From the NCBI RefSeq assembly GCF_030285785.1, contig NZ_CP127247.1, forward strand, positions 4,549,501 through 4,613,500: a DNA stretch of 64,000 nt. Reading direction: 5' to 3'. The number at the start of each line of letters is the position of its first letter. Position 1 is the stretch's first letter. This DNA comes from Parasedimentitalea psychrophila. GTDB taxonomy: Bacteria > Pseudomonadota > Alphaproteobacteria > Rhodobacterales > Rhodobacteraceae. Under the pieces are notes generated by a model. The model worked only from the letters and a program-made list of their open reading frames with translations, made no database searches and was not told the origin of the DNA. Positions 51,842 to 60,918 of the stretch are shown piece by piece. The position numbers and the translations under genes are program-made.

Positions 51842-52531
51842 TACTTGTCTTGACGTCCTGCAACCCGGCGGGCCTTTGCCACGATAGGCAGGCCTGAAAG
51901 GCAGCGCTCTTTTCTCAAATACCTGCCGACGACGAAAAGACCGCAGCCAGTCGAATTTCAAAAAATGTATTTTGCGGTCTTTTATCTTTTTTTCGGTCCC
52001 GAAATACACCCCCTTGATGTGGTGCCTTTGCTTGACGGTTGTGTCCCGGCAGTTTTCATCCCAATACGCCACACCCGGCGATCGCGGGGTTATTGCACCG
52101 GGATTGTACTGGAACTGCGGCGGATCATCAGAACGATCAAATCAATCATTTTAAATTCGCCAAATGCAACCCATCAAAACATGTATTTAGTTCGCATATT
52201 TACACCACTAAATCGACCCGGCAATTCGCCAAATTTATTTTCCGCCCCACTCAAGCAGGACTGATATCATCAAAAAAACCGAATTGCCCCGTAAAATCGA
52301 GGCAATCCGACACTTTCGAACACCCGAAAATTCACCGTTTTTTCCACCAAATACCACCGGTAAGGTCCGGCTATAAATGGAAAATAACATTCAAGTTGAC
52401 CAATATTTAACATATCAAGTGTCTCTTGCGATCTGACTTTTACGACGTACACACACTAAATCTCCCTCTGAGACCCAAATATTTACCGCGATAAATTCAA
52501 CAAAAAATGCACCAATGTGGAGTTACCACCA
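51842..52531. other. AT-rich gap between chemoreceptor genes with direct repeats
   Basis: About 690 bases, clearly more AT-rich than its surroundings. It contains two copies of AATTCGCCAAAT (52154-52165 and 52223-52234; 69 bases apart). No open frame in it has a usable ribosome-binding site or family pattern. It probably holds the promoter and regulatory sites of the second chemoreceptor gene, or is foreign DNA without genes. Confidence 0.5.
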
Positions 52532-54706
52532 ATGAAGCTACGATCATATATTCTCTCCTTGATAGCTATTCCTCTTATTGGCCTTGCGGTCGTTGGCAGT
52601 ATGAAAGGCAAAGCGGATTTCACTCGTTTTTCCAACGCGCAGAAAACGCAGGAAAATACTGGCGATGCCGTGAAATTGACTAACATGGCTCATTTACTGC
52701 AAGTTGAACGCGGACAATCGGCTGGTTTTCTCGCCTCTGGCGGCAGCAACTTTCGCGATGATTTAATCAAAACCCGGCTGCAGGTTGATAGTGCCATTTC
52801 CGAAACCGCCAAGTCGGTGCAAACCCAGTTAAACGCGCTTGAAAACATGCGGCGTGATATCGACGCGCTGAAAACCGTTGCTCCGAAAATGGGTGCCTAT
52901 TACACCAATATCATTGCTGCGCTCTTGGATGAGGCCGGCAACCGGATGTTGGGGCAGGAGAATCCCCGTATCGTCAGATTTGCATCAGGTCTTGTTGCGC
53001 TAAGTGCGGCGAAGGAGGCTGCAGGGCTTCAGCGTGCCGCTGGGGCAGCTGGGTTTAGCTCGGGTCAGTTTGACCTGCCTGCCTATCGCAATTTTTCCGA
53101 AAAAGGCGCCGCAGAACAGCGGATGCTTCATGTTGCCCAGCTTGCGCTCTCACAGCATTTACCTGATCTGGATATCCAGAAATTTTTAAGGGAGAGTCCA
53201 TTACAGGGTCTTCGCCAGGCGGTGCTGGCCGCCGGACCTGGCGGCAATGCGCCCGATCTGACCAGTCTGGAATGGTTTAATCTATCAACAAAGTGGATCA
53301 GCCATCTTTATGAAATCGAAGGATCAATCGCCACCAAAATGACTGATATTGCCTCGGCTGAGGCGCGTAGCGCTCTTTTTACTTTTGCATTAACAGGTCT
53401 GATCGTTCTCCTCGCAATTGCTGCATGTAGCGGTCTCGGGATACGCCTGATCCGCATATTCGACACCCAGTTCGGAGCCTTGCAGCAGGATTTGGACCGG
53501 CTGTCGCGCAAAGACTTTGACTTCACGCCAGCCTTTCTGGACACACAGAACGAGATCGGCTTGCTGAACCAGGCGATGGAGAAAACCCGCGCCGAACTGC
53601 AGAGCGCCGATGCTAGTCTCGCCGCAACCGAGGCGGATCGCACCACTGTTATCAAATCGCTGGATCAAGGCCTATCGCGCCTGGCCGACCGCGATCTGGA
53701 TTGCGCCATCGAAGACAGCTTTCCGGTTGAGTATGAAGATCTGCGTAAAAGCTTCAATACAACCGTGACCACGCTAAGTGACACCCTGCAGCAAGTGATC
53801 GAAACTTCGGGCAGCATTTTTGGCAGTTCAAGCGAGATCAGTCAGGCCTCTGACGAGTTGTCGCGGCGGACTGAAAGTCAGGCAGCAACCCTTGAACAGA
53901 CAGCCGCCGCGCTGGATGAGTTGACGGCATCCGTCAAATCAGCGGCAAAGGGCGCCCGCAGCGTTGAGACAATCATGGAAGATGCGCAGCAGGAGGCCAA
54001 AGACAGCGGCATCGTGGTGCAAAGCGCGGTTTCAGCGATGACCGAGATTGAGCAGTCTTCGAGCCAGATTTCGCAGATCATCAAAGTAATTGACGACATC
54101 GCCTTCCAAACCAATTTGCTGGCGCTAAACGCCGGTGTCGAAGCGGCCCGAGCAGGTGAATCCGGGCGCGGCTTTGCGGTGGTCGCATCAGAAGTTCGCG
54201 CGCTGGCGCAACGCTCCTCGGATGCCGCAGAAGAGATCAAAGCCCTGATCGACAACAGCGCAAAACAGGTCGCACAAGGCGTGGCCCTGGTCGGTGAAAC
54301 GGGCGCAGCACTTGACAGCATCGCCGGGCGCATTGGCCATATTTCCAAGCTGGTCACAGATATTGCCGTCGGCGCGGGGGAACAGTCCGTCGGTTTGGCA
54401 GAGATCAATACCGGGGTGGTCGAATTGGATCAGGTGACGCAGGAGAACGCCGCCATGGTAGAACAATCCACCGCCGCCGGGCACTTGCTGAAATCCGATG
54501 CCAGCAAACTGTCCGAAACGGTGGCCCAGTTTAAAATATCGGCCAGCCGCAGCAGCGCCCCGCTGCGCTCCGTCCCGTCGACACCTGCCCCCAACGACAG
54601 TCCGGCCCCTGTCGATACCAACTGGCAGACGGATGAAATCGCCGCCGCGCCAACAAGGCGCAGCATGACCGACAATACCGCAAGGGATCTGTGGCAGGAC
54701 TTTTAG
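52532..54706 (+). CDS. Methyl-accepting chemotaxis protein with NIT-like sensor domain (724 aa)
   Basis: Start at 52532 (MKLRSYILSLIAIPLIGLAV) with GGAG ten bases upstream; the preceding in-frame GTG is not needed. Short N-terminal membrane helix, then a periplasmic helical NIT (nitrate/nitrite sensing) type domain (LLQVERGQSAGFLASGGSNF, AKEAAGLQRAAGAAGFSSGQ), second membrane helix (ALFTFALTGLIVLLAIAACS), HAMP-like region and signalling domain [40 protein letters not shown]. It ends in LWQDF. The NIT domain has the sequence VERGQSAGFL expected for the family. Ligand probably an oxyanion, unproven. Confidence 0.9.
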   Translation: MKLRSYILSLIAIPLIGLAVVGSMKGKADFTRFSNAQKTQENTGDAVKLTNMAHLLQVERGQSAGFLASGGSNFRDDLIKTRLQVDSAISETAKSVQTQLNALENMRRDIDALKTVAPKMGAYYTNIIAALLDEAGNRMLGQENPRIVRFASGLVALSAAKEAAGLQRAAGAAGFSSGQFDLPAYRNFSEKGAAEQRMLHVAQLALSQHLPDLDIQKFLRESPLQGLRQAVLAAGPGGNAPDLTSLEWFNLSTKWISHLYEIEGSIATKMTDIASAEARSALFTFALTGLIVLLAIAACSGLGIRLIRIFDTQFGALQQDLDRLSRKDFDFTPAFLDTQNEIGLLNQAMEKTRAELQSADASLAATEADRTTVIKSLDQGLSRLADRDLDCAIEDSFPVEYEDLRKSFNTTVTTLSDTLQQVIETSGSIFGSSSEISQASDELSRRTESQAATLEQTAAALDELTASVKSAAKGARSVETIMEDAQQEAKDSGIVVQSAVSAMTEIEQSSSQISQIIKVIDDIAFQTNLLALNAGVEAARAGESGRGFAVVASEVRALAQRSSDAAEEIKALIDNSAKQVAQGVALVGETGAALDSIAGRIGHISKLVTDIAVGAGEQSVGLAEINTGVVELDQVTQENAAMVEQSTAAGHLLKSDASKLSETVAQFKISASRSSAPLRSVPSTPAPNDSPAPVDTNWQTDEIAAAPTRRSMTDNTARDLWQDF

Positions 54707-54736
54707 TCGGAGTAGACACTTGGGTCGCTGACCCTC

Positions 54737-54758
54737 GGGGCGGGGGAAACTCCGCCCC
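54737..54758. terminator. Hairpin after the second chemoreceptor
   Basis: Arms GGGGCGG (54737-54743) and CCGCCCC (54752-54758) with an 8-base loop (GGGAAACT), about 30 bases after the stop. It has no downstream T run but together with the next hairpin it separates two convergent transcription units. Confidence 0.5.
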
Positions 54759-54799
54759 ATCGTTCGGGGTCGGCGTCGTTATTTAGTGCGGATAATATA

Positions 54800-54832
54800 G
54801 GCCGGGAAAAACTGCGGCCGGTTTTCCCGGCC
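54800..54832. terminator. Bidirectional terminator between chemoreceptor and LysR genes
   Basis: Perfect 11-bp inverted repeat with arms GGCCGGGAAAA (54800-54810) and TTTTCCCGGCC (54822-54832); the loop ACTGCGGCCGG can pair in an alternative small hairpin. The A and T runs lie inside the stem on both strands, fitting termination from either side of this convergent junction. Confidence 0.7.
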
Positions 54833-54891
54833 GTGACTGTGGCCGCCATCGGAGCCAATTGGGATAGCGGCCCAATCAGACAGCAAAAACA

Positions 54892-55770
54892 TCAGTCAGG
54901 CTTGAGTTCATCCAGCAACAATTGGGTGACCGGAAGGGCCATGGTTGACGCAGGCGCAACCAGATTGATCGGCCAAATCAGGCTGGCCCTCAGCGGACGC
55001 AGCACCAGAGCCGCAGCAGAAAACATCGCCCCTGTCAGCGGGTCGATCACTCCCCGTCCGATGCCGCTGATCACATACTCCGCCAGCGCGGATTGGGTTC
55101 GCACTTCGGCCCGCACGCTGAATGAAATCCGGGATTTGGCCAGTTCCAATTCAAGCGCCCGTCGAAAGGGGCTGTCCGGCGGCAGCATCACCAGATCGTT
55201 TTCCGCAAGTTGCTGCAGCGAGACCTCTCGCTGCGCCGCCAGTGGGTCCTCTGCTGACAGCGCAGCAACCGGTCTGATTTCGCGGATCAAGCGACTGGTA
55301 AAGCCAGCATCGCTAGGGCTCGAACAGATGACCGCACAATCCGCATTACCGGATCGCAGCATAGCAAGGCACTCCTGTTCCCCCATCACATCAATGTCGA
55401 TGCGCAGTTTTGAATGGCGCGCCATCAGCGTTGCAGCGGCGCGGGCCACCACGGTATCCGCAACGGCAGGCAGAGCGACCACATTCAGCACACCAAAGGT
55501 GCCGCTGGCGATCAGGCTGGCCGCCTCCACAACCCGGTCAATCCCGTAGTAATGGCTCCTGATTGCGGCGCTCAGGCTGTGCGCGGCGGCGGTCGGCTCA
55601 AACTTGCGCCCTGCCCGGTCAAATAACGCGACCGCCATTTCAGCTTCAAGATCGGCCACCGCGCGGCTGATCGCGGGTTGTGAAATATTCAGCGCATTTG
55701 CAGCTTTACGGGTGGACCTATGACGGTAGGCCATCTGGAAAAGTTCGATCTGTCGAGCCGTAATACGCAT
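54892..55770 (-). CDS. LysR-family regulator next to TauE/desulfhydrase genes (292 aa)
   Basis: N-terminal MRITARQIELFQMAYRHRST, RKAANALNISQPAISRAVAD, LEAEMAVALFDRAGRKFEPT is a LysR-type DNA-binding domain; the effector domain runs to residue 285. It is divergent from the TauE/SafE gene with 53 bases between, and a LysR-type site (TGATAC-N7-GTATCA, 55777-55795) sits in that gap. It is the likely regulator of the exporter and desulfhydrase-like genes, similar to CuyR in cysteate users (comparison inferred). Confidence 0.88.
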   Translation of the reverse strand: MRITARQIELFQMAYRHRSTRKAANALNISQPAISRAVADLEAEMAVALFDRAGRKFEPTAAAHSLSAAIRSHYYGIDRVVEAASLIASGTFGVLNVVALPAVADTVVARAAATLMARHSKLRIDIDVMGEQECLAMLRSGNADCAVICSSPSDAGFTSRLIREIRPVAALSAEDPLAAQREVSLQQLAENDLVMLPPDSPFRRALELELAKSRISFSVRAEVRTQSALAEYVISGIGRGVIDPLTGAMFSAAALVLRPLRASLIWPINLVAPASTMALPVTQLLLDELKPD

Positions 55771-55776
55771 GAGGAT

Positions 55777-55795
55777 TGATACCCTTTTTGTATCA
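55777..55795. promoter_or_regulatory. LysR-type inverted-repeat site
   Basis: TGATAC-N7-GTATCA, a 19-base dyad of 6-base arms, in the divergent gap between the LysR and TauE/SafE genes. A second GATAC-like half site (AGATAC) follows at about 55799. Fits a LysR-regulator binding site. Confidence 0.55.
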
Positions 55796-55823
55796 TAAGA
55801 TACAACAAGATGATTTTTAACTT

Positions 55824-56603
55824 ATGCTCTGCGGTGATAACTCTGACAGCGAAACCTACCACAGGGACATCCGTTTGTTTGCTGACCTGCCCTTATTGCT
55901 TCTGGCCATCGTTGCCGGTGCCACCCTGCAGGTCGGAGTTGGGGTGGGATTCAGCATTGTTGTAGCGCCACTGATGATGGTCTTGCTGGGCACAGCCACC
56001 GCCGTGCCGGTGCTGTTGATGCTGAACACGCTGGTCTCGGTCATCGCCGTGGATGCACGGATCTGGGCAAGTGGCCGCAGCCTGATCGGACAGGCGATTT
56101 TGGGCTGCCTCGCGGGCATTGTTCTGGGGGTGCTGGTCTATCCCTATCTGTCTGAGCAGATTGTTCTGTCGTTGACGGCGCTGTTGTTGCTGATCGGCGT
56201 GGTCTCCACTCTGGTGCCGATGAAATCCGCCATTGGCCAGTTTGGATATCGGGCGGTGTCGGGTCTGTCCGGGCTGGCGACTGTCTGGGCCGCGACACCG
56301 GGGCCGCTGATGATGTTTGGGCTGCTGGCCGTTGGCCGCCCGGCACATGAGGCGCGCAAATTGGTGCAGCCGGTGGCGCTGGTTGCTTACGGCGTGGCTT
56401 TTGCGCTGCATGCCCTGATGGACTGGCAAAGTTTTGCGGGCGCCAGCAATTTGGCCCCCTTCGCCCTGGCGGCGGTTGTTGGCAGTATTCTGGGGCGCCA
56501 GATTGGCCCAAGACTACCACAGCACGTTATCACCACCACTATTCGAGTTATCTCAATCCTGGCCTGCGCGGTGCTGTTTCGCCGCGCCTATCTGATCGGC
56601 TAA
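55824..56603 (+). CDS. Sulfite exporter TauE/SafE family protein (259 aa)
   Basis: A polytopic membrane protein with about eight membrane segments: LPLLLLAIVAGATLQVGVGV, VVAPLMMVLLGTATAVPVLL, LNTLVSVIAVDAR, AILGCLAGIVLGVLVYPYLS, IVLSLTALLLLIGVVSTLVP, the second repeat GLSGLATVWAATPGPLMMFG and the last helices. The GSG-like repeat architecture is that of the TauE/SafE (TSUP) family, which exports sulfite or similar anions. It is placed just upstream of a D-cysteine desulfhydrase-family gene, consistent with removal of sulfite or sulfide from sulfur amino-acid breakdown. Confidence 0.86.
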   Translation: MLCGDNSDSETYHRDIRLFADLPLLLLAIVAGATLQVGVGVGFSIVVAPLMMVLLGTATAVPVLLMLNTLVSVIAVDARIWASGRSLIGQAILGCLAGIVLGVLVYPYLSEQIVLSLTALLLLIGVVSTLVPMKSAIGQFGYRAVSGLSGLATVWAATPGPLMMFGLLAVGRPAHEARKLVQPVALVAYGVAFALHALMDWQSFAGASNLAPFALAAVVGSILGRQIGPRLPQHVITTTIRVISILACAVLFRRAYLIG

Positions 56604-56619
56604 ACCAGAGGAAAAACAC

Positions 56620-57639
56620 ATGGCAATCAAGGATATGCTGCAGCGCTTCCCCCGCAGGCGGTTGCTCAACAGCGAAACACCGGTGGAACGGCTGGACCGG
56701 ATGTCTGATCTGCTGAGCCTTGATCTGTGGCTCAAACGCGACGATCTGACCGGGCTTGGACTGGGGGGCAACAAGACCCGCCAGCTGGAGTTTTACTTTG
56801 GCGAGGCTTTGGCGCAGGGGGCGGATACGGTTCTGATCACCGGTGCGGTGCAGTCAAACTTTGTCCGCTCTGCCGCCGCCGCTGCGGCGCGTCTGGGCCT
56901 TGAAGCTGTCTTGCAACTGGAACAGCGGGTGCCGGACATGGGCGCGCTGTATCACAGTTCCGGTAACGTGTTGCTCGGCAAGATCCTTGGAGCTGAGCAT
57001 ATCAGCTATCCAATGGGCGAGGATGAAGCGGGGGCCGACCATGCGCTGCACCAACGCGCCGAGACATTGCGGGCCGAAGGGCGCAGGCCCTATGTGATCC
57101 ATCTTGGCATTGATCATCCGCCGCTTGGGGCGCTGGGATATGTCCTCGGCGGCGAGGAACTGAACCGGCAAATCAGTGATTTCGACGTGGCAGTGGTGCC
57201 CTCGGGCAGCGGCGCCACCCATGCCGGCTTGCTGACCGGATTGCGCCTGGTTGGGCAAACCGCGCCGGTCTATGGCATCTGCGTCAGGCGCGACCAGGAG
57301 CAGCAATCCGCCCGGCTGAAAACAGTGCTGAAAAAGCTGGCGGATATGATGGGTTTCGGCCCCAGTCTGACCCTGAACGACATTCTGACATGGGACGGCG
57401 CACTGGCCCCGGGCTATGGCATAATTGGCGACACAACCCGCGAGGCGCTGACCTTGATGGCCCGCACCGAGGGCGTATTTCTGGACCCGGTCTATACCGC
57501 CAAAACCTTCGCCGGCCTTTTGGGCTTGCTGAAAGAGGGGCGCATCCAGCCCGGCCAAAAAGTTGTCATGCTGCACACCGGCGGGTTGCCGGCGCTGTTT
57601 GGCTACCAGACCGAGCTTGAAGGACCGGGCCGTGTTTGA
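56620..57639 (+). CDS. D-cysteine desulfhydrase / L-cysteate sulfo-lyase family enzyme (339 aa)
   Basis: A fold-type II PLP enzyme: LWLKRDDLTGLGLGGNKTRQ LEF with PLP-lysine Lys52, GADTVLITGAVQSNFVRSAA, AAARLGLEAVLQLEQRVPDM, SGSGATHAGLLTGLRLVGQT and GVFLDPVYTAKTFAGLLGLL. The family covers D-cysteine desulfhydrase, ACC deaminase and cysteate sulfo-lyase (CuyA). An adjacent TauE/SafE exporter and LysR regulator mirror the cuy-type arrangement, so L-cysteate is a candidate substrate; D-cysteine is the alternative. Start preceded by AGAGGAA. Convergent with dddQ. Confidence 0.85.
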   Translation: MAIKDMLQRFPRRRLLNSETPVERLDRMSDLLSLDLWLKRDDLTGLGLGGNKTRQLEFYFGEALAQGADTVLITGAVQSNFVRSAAAAAARLGLEAVLQLEQRVPDMGALYHSSGNVLLGKILGAEHISYPMGEDEAGADHALHQRAETLRAEGRRPYVIHLGIDHPPLGALGYVLGGEELNRQISDFDVAVVPSGSGATHAGLLTGLRLVGQTAPVYGICVRRDQEQQSARLKTVLKKLADMMGFGPSLTLNDILTWDGALAPGYGIIGDTTREALTLMARTEGVFLDPVYTAKTFAGLLGLLKEGRIQPGQKVVMLHTGGLPALFGYQTELEGPGRV

Positions 57640-57640
57640 G

Positions 57641-57674
57641 CAAAGCTTCACGGTCCGTCCCATTGCAAGCTTTG
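57641..57674. terminator. Small inverted repeat between convergent genes
   Basis: Arms CAAAGCTT (57641-57648) and AAGCTTTG (57667-57674) with an 18-base loop, directly after the desulfhydrase-family stop. No T run and a low-GC stem, so a terminator role is uncertain. Confidence 0.35.
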
Positions 57675-57708
57675 GCAATCATCTCACATGCGACACTGCG
57701 GGCGGCCC

Positions 57709-58323
57709 TCAGGCCTGAATGGAGGCCGCCTGATCTTCGGTGAACCGATAGGAATGGGTGTTGATATCGCCGCTCCAGCGCCAGATTGCGAGAAACCCTT
57801 CAGCCCCGGTCCGAAAGGCATGTGGCATCAGGCTGGGGTGGTGGATCATGTCGCCCACCTGCCGCATCCTTACATCATCCCCGGCGGTCCACAGCGCCTG
57901 CCCGGCAATAATGGCGTAAGTCTCGTCGGCATCATGAAGATGCAGCGGGTAATAACTGTCCGGCCGCATATAGACCAACCCCAGCCGGACATCCGGCGCA
58001 GGGATAGGCCCTTCCGGCCCCAATAGGCTGGCGACGCTGATCATCGCGGCGATACTTCTTTCGGTATTTCCTTCGACCGGATTTGATCCCCAGGGCAGCA
58101 GGTTTTGCGCCTTTAGAATGGCGCCCGCGACTGGGTGGTCACTGGCGGCCAAGACCCTGCGCATGGCCTCATCCAGCAGACACTGCGGAACCGGATCAAA
58201 GGTCACAGGCGACGGCGTCACCATCAGCGTCTTGGCGGTATGAGGCCCCTGCGGGTTGGTCTCAGCCTCAAAGACCTCTGAGATTGCCGCCAACATAGCT
58301 TGAAAAAGATTGTTCTGAACCAT
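57709..58323 (-). CDS. dddQ: DMSP lyase DddQ, cupin type (204 aa)
   Basis: A small cupin with the DddQ metal site at matching spacing: His130, Glu134 and Tyr136 in HLHDADETY, and His168 in HHPSLMPH. In the characterised Ruegeria lacuscaerulensis enzyme the zinc ligands and catalytic tyrosine are His125, Glu129, Tyr131 and His163, offset here by exactly five. The sequences VYMRPDSYYPL, GQALWTAGDD and FLAIWRWSGDI fit the family. It cleaves DMSP to DMS and acrylate. The gene is convergent with the desulfhydrase-family gene and has no obvious partner in this window. Confidence 0.92.
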   Translation of the reverse strand: MVQNNLFQAMLAAISEVFEAETNPQGPHTAKTLMVTPSPVTFDPVPQCLLDEAMRRVLAASDHPVAGAILKAQNLLPWGSNPVEGNTERSIAAMISVASLLGPEGPIPAPDVRLGLVYMRPDSYYPLHLHDADETYAIIAGQALWTAGDDVRMRQVGDMIHHPSLMPHAFRTGAEGFLAIWRWSGDINTHSYRFTEDQAASIQA

Positions 58324-58652
58324 CGCCCATTCCCTCCGAAAGACCCCTCAAGCTAAGTCGATTCTTACGTCTCAACCTGCGCGGAACGCGACCGGATGAC
58401 GTCGTAATTATGCGGTCAGGGAATTCCAGATTATGCGGCGGGAAAACCGCAGCCGGTCCACAGCTTCGCCAACAGTGATCTGATCGCCCAATTTGGCAAT
58501 GATGTCGCCAACCTGGGCAGGCCTGTTGTGGCCGCAGCCGCATTCAAGCCAGAGCTGGTGTGTTGGGATCGCTAATAGGCGCGTGCCGCCTCGTTTGAGC
58601 CCCTAGAATAGCTGGCGCGACAATACTCGCTCCAATGCTAGTTCCTCGCAAA
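58324..58652. other. Gap between dddQ and glycosyltransferase-like gene
   Basis: About 330 bases without a gene I can support. A short frame on the plus strand (about 58462-58575, SFANSDLIAQFGNDVANLGR) may be a remnant of a coding sequence but has no start or recognisable family. The dddQ promoter would lie near 58330-58400. Confidence 0.45.
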
Positions 58653-59582
58653 TCAGGCTCCTTGCTTGGACGGAGCGATGGCGTCAGTTTTGTGCACAAA
58701 GGGCACAGGCGCACCTAACATGTGACGCAACTTCTTTCGCGGAGCTTCAGTGGGGACCTCCTTGTGGCCGGGCCAGATCCCATAGGTATCTCGGAAGTGA
58801 TCTATGGACGAGCTGTCAGCCTTTAGACGGTCATGTTTCTTGTACACGTAAGCGCCAAGACGGTCCCGGAAATGAGCTCCGTATGGTCGCGCAAACTGTC
58901 GCGCTTCACTCATCAACCAGATCGGGACTCCATTGCGCTCCAAGTGCCCAGAAAGCCATGGATCATCAACGGTCCATAAGATATCTGGAATGTCAAAAAC
59001 TTCATTTGGGAAAAAGCTCGGGCGCACCATTACCCCGCGAAAGCCTTCTAAGATATCAACATAACCGTCTGAAATAAAGGGGTGCGGTTTGCACAAGCCG
59101 AGCGTTACTGCTCGAAACATGCGATAGCTCGGCCCTTTGCGGCGTGCCTCTGCGCGGGGAAAACGTTCCTGTTTTCGGTCATAGCGATGGCCCAGAGGGC
59201 GTGCGCTCAAATCGTACCCTTTTCCGACGATGCAGCAGTTGGGATGACTCTGCCTATGTTCGAGAAATTTTCGTGCCCAATCCCTATCATAGGGCTGATC
59301 ATCGTCGCAAAAGAGGATATCCACATCATCGTCCCTATGGTCCAAAACCGTAGGGAGAACTTTGGTTGCAGGACCAAAATCAGTATCGGACCAGTGGATC
59401 GTTATCCTCTCAGGCAAATCTGGCACACTGATTTCCACCCCGGGAAAGCGGCGATATTTGCGGGCAAGATTCAACCGAATCTCATCTATTTTAACGCTTT
59501 GATTGAGCAAGTCGCGCAGTGTCGGACCGATGCTATCGATACGCGAGGGAATGGTCGTCAACGAAACAATCAGTTTATTCAT
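58653..59582 (-). CDS. Glycosyltransferase-like (GT-A fold) protein (309 aa)
   Basis: The start at 59582 (MNKLIVSLTTIPSRIDSIGP; an ATG two codons upstream is possible). The N-terminal LIVSLTTIPSR and the DVDILFCDDDQPYDRDWARK segment with DDD resemble metal-dependent GT-A glycosyltransferases; a later WTVDDPWLSGHLERNGVPIW segment is typical of this protein group. The donor and acceptor sugars are unknown. No signal or membrane segment. It stands alone on its strand, in the accessory zone of the window. Confidence 0.7.
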   Translation of the reverse strand: MNKLIVSLTTIPSRIDSIGPTLRDLLNQSVKIDEIRLNLARKYRRFPGVEISVPDLPERITIHWSDTDFGPATKVLPTVLDHRDDDVDILFCDDDQPYDRDWARKFLEHRQSHPNCCIVGKGYDLSARPLGHRYDRKQERFPRAEARRKGPSYRMFRAVTLGLCKPHPFISDGYVDILEGFRGVMVRPSFFPNEVFDIPDILWTVDDPWLSGHLERNGVPIWLMSEARQFARPYGAHFRDRLGAYVYKKHDRLKADSSSIDHFRDTYGIWPGHKEVPTEAPRKKLRHMLGAPVPFVHKTDAIAPSKQGA

Positions 59583-59904
59583 CTGCAAGAAATCTCTATA
59601 AATAACAAACTCTGCTCAATAGAATATACTGACATTTCTGGAGTAGCAATCTGTTTTCACCATACTGCTGATTGGATGAAGTTCGTCACGCCATTCTCCA
59701 ACTAGCACTACCGCCTCCTTTGTTGGACACCATCATCGCGAAGCGTCATCGGACAGTCGAGTGCCGACTTTGAACCTAAAGTGCCCTGCATTAAACCTAA
59801 AGCACCCCGCATGTGCCGCCGAAGAACATGGCCCGGTTCTATCTTCAGCAATTGCCACCGTTTTTGGGCTTGCTTGCCCTGCCCAAATTTCTAAGGTTCG
59901 AGGT

Positions 59905-60330
59905 ATGAAAAACAAATACTCTGGTAAATGCCTATGTGGCGAGGTCACATACCATGTTGAGGGTCAACCGATCGTCGTTGCCCAGTGTCATTGCGAGGAG
60001 TGCCGCCGGATAAGTGGAACGGGCCACACAATTGGGGCGATGTTCTCCTCAGAAACCTTTGTTCTGAGCGGTGTACTTTCCGAATTCAAATACATTTCTG
60101 GCAAGGGATCTGAGGTTACCAAGGCCTTTTGCGCCCGTTGCGGAAGCCCGATCTATGGCAAGAACACGCGGATGCCAGATCACTTAACCCTTACTCTCGG
60201 CTCGATAGATGATTCCACGGGATTGGATGTTCAGGTCGTTGTATTCGAACGGGATAGAAAACATTGGGACCAGCTTGGGGAGGATGTCATGTCATTTCAG
60301 ACACAGCCTGATTGGAAGCCGGAAGACTAG
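59905..60330 (+). CDS. GFA-family (glutathione-dependent formaldehyde-activating-like) protein (141 aa)
   Basis: The start at 59905 (MKNKYSGKCLCGEVTYHVEG) fits the family; the frame before it is not conserved. Zinc-binding cysteines are all present: SGKCLCGEV, QCHCEECRRISG and FCARCGSPIY, as in Gfa proteins. The fold binds two zinc ions; the real substrate is unclear in most members. Ribosome-binding AAGG eight bases before the ATG. Flanked by non-coding sequence on both sides. Confidence 0.85.
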   Translation: MKNKYSGKCLCGEVTYHVEGQPIVVAQCHCEECRRISGTGHTIGAMFSSETFVLSGVLSEFKYISGKGSEVTKAFCARCGSPIYGKNTRMPDHLTLTLGSIDDSTGLDVQVVVFERDRKHWDQLGEDVMSFQTQPDWKPED

Positions 60331-60400
60331 CTCTCACAATTTGTAGGACGGTTCACTGTATGGCGGGACTATCCCGCATAGCCGCCTTTGCCCGGCCTCC

Positions 60401-60637
60401 TTAGCTGGGCTGCAATCGCTTCAATCGTGCTGCAGCCAGGTCAAGTTGAGACTGGTTCACAGTCAACCACGCGCCTCTTAGGTTCGACATCTGTGTCGCT
60501 TGCAATGTTCCAAAGTCTGAACCGCTTTGCAGATTTTGGACCTGCTCGTTTAGGAGTTTGATGATTTCCTGCTCTTGCTTAATCAATGCGCCTTTCACTG
60601 GTTTCACTCCATTTCTGGACCTGTTCCAGCCTTGCAC
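60401..60637 (-). CDS. Possible small coiled-coil protein (78 aa)
   Basis: A short frame with helical, glutamine-rich content: VKPVKGALIKQEQEIIKLLN followed by EQVQNLQSGSDFGTLQ and a basic end. GTG codons at K-rich positions near the start could also serve. No family is recognised and no clear ribosome-binding site is seen, so it may be a remnant. It lies in a 590-base stretch between the GFA gene and the IS110 relic that otherwise holds nothing I can name. Confidence 0.3.
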   Translation of the reverse strand: MQGWNRSRNGVKPVKGALIKQEQEIIKLLNEQVQNLQSGSDFGTLQATQMSNLRGAWLTVNQSQLDLAAARLKRLQPS

Positions 60638-60918
60638 TACCCTAATACAACTGGCTTATTCCGTGGGCGGGATAGAGCGGCCCGCAGCACTGGCATTTTG
60701 TTGTGCATGTTGTGCGGGTCGCTCCTTTGATGGACACATCCTACCCATCTGCTGCTATCGCGCAATGTCCGCTCCGATCTTATTGTGATCAATGCTGCTC
60801 TCGCAGAAATGTGTACGTAAGGGCGGTAAGGTGATGGGGAGGATGGCTTCTGCTCCAACGGGCGTCGTAATGCGCCATAATGCAGGTGTCGATATCTGCT
60901 TATGAGAGGAGCCACCCG

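Noticed and set aside
58462-58575. Short plus-strand frame after dddQ as a gene
   Set aside because: No start codon with a ribosome-binding site and no recognised family; could be a remnant only.
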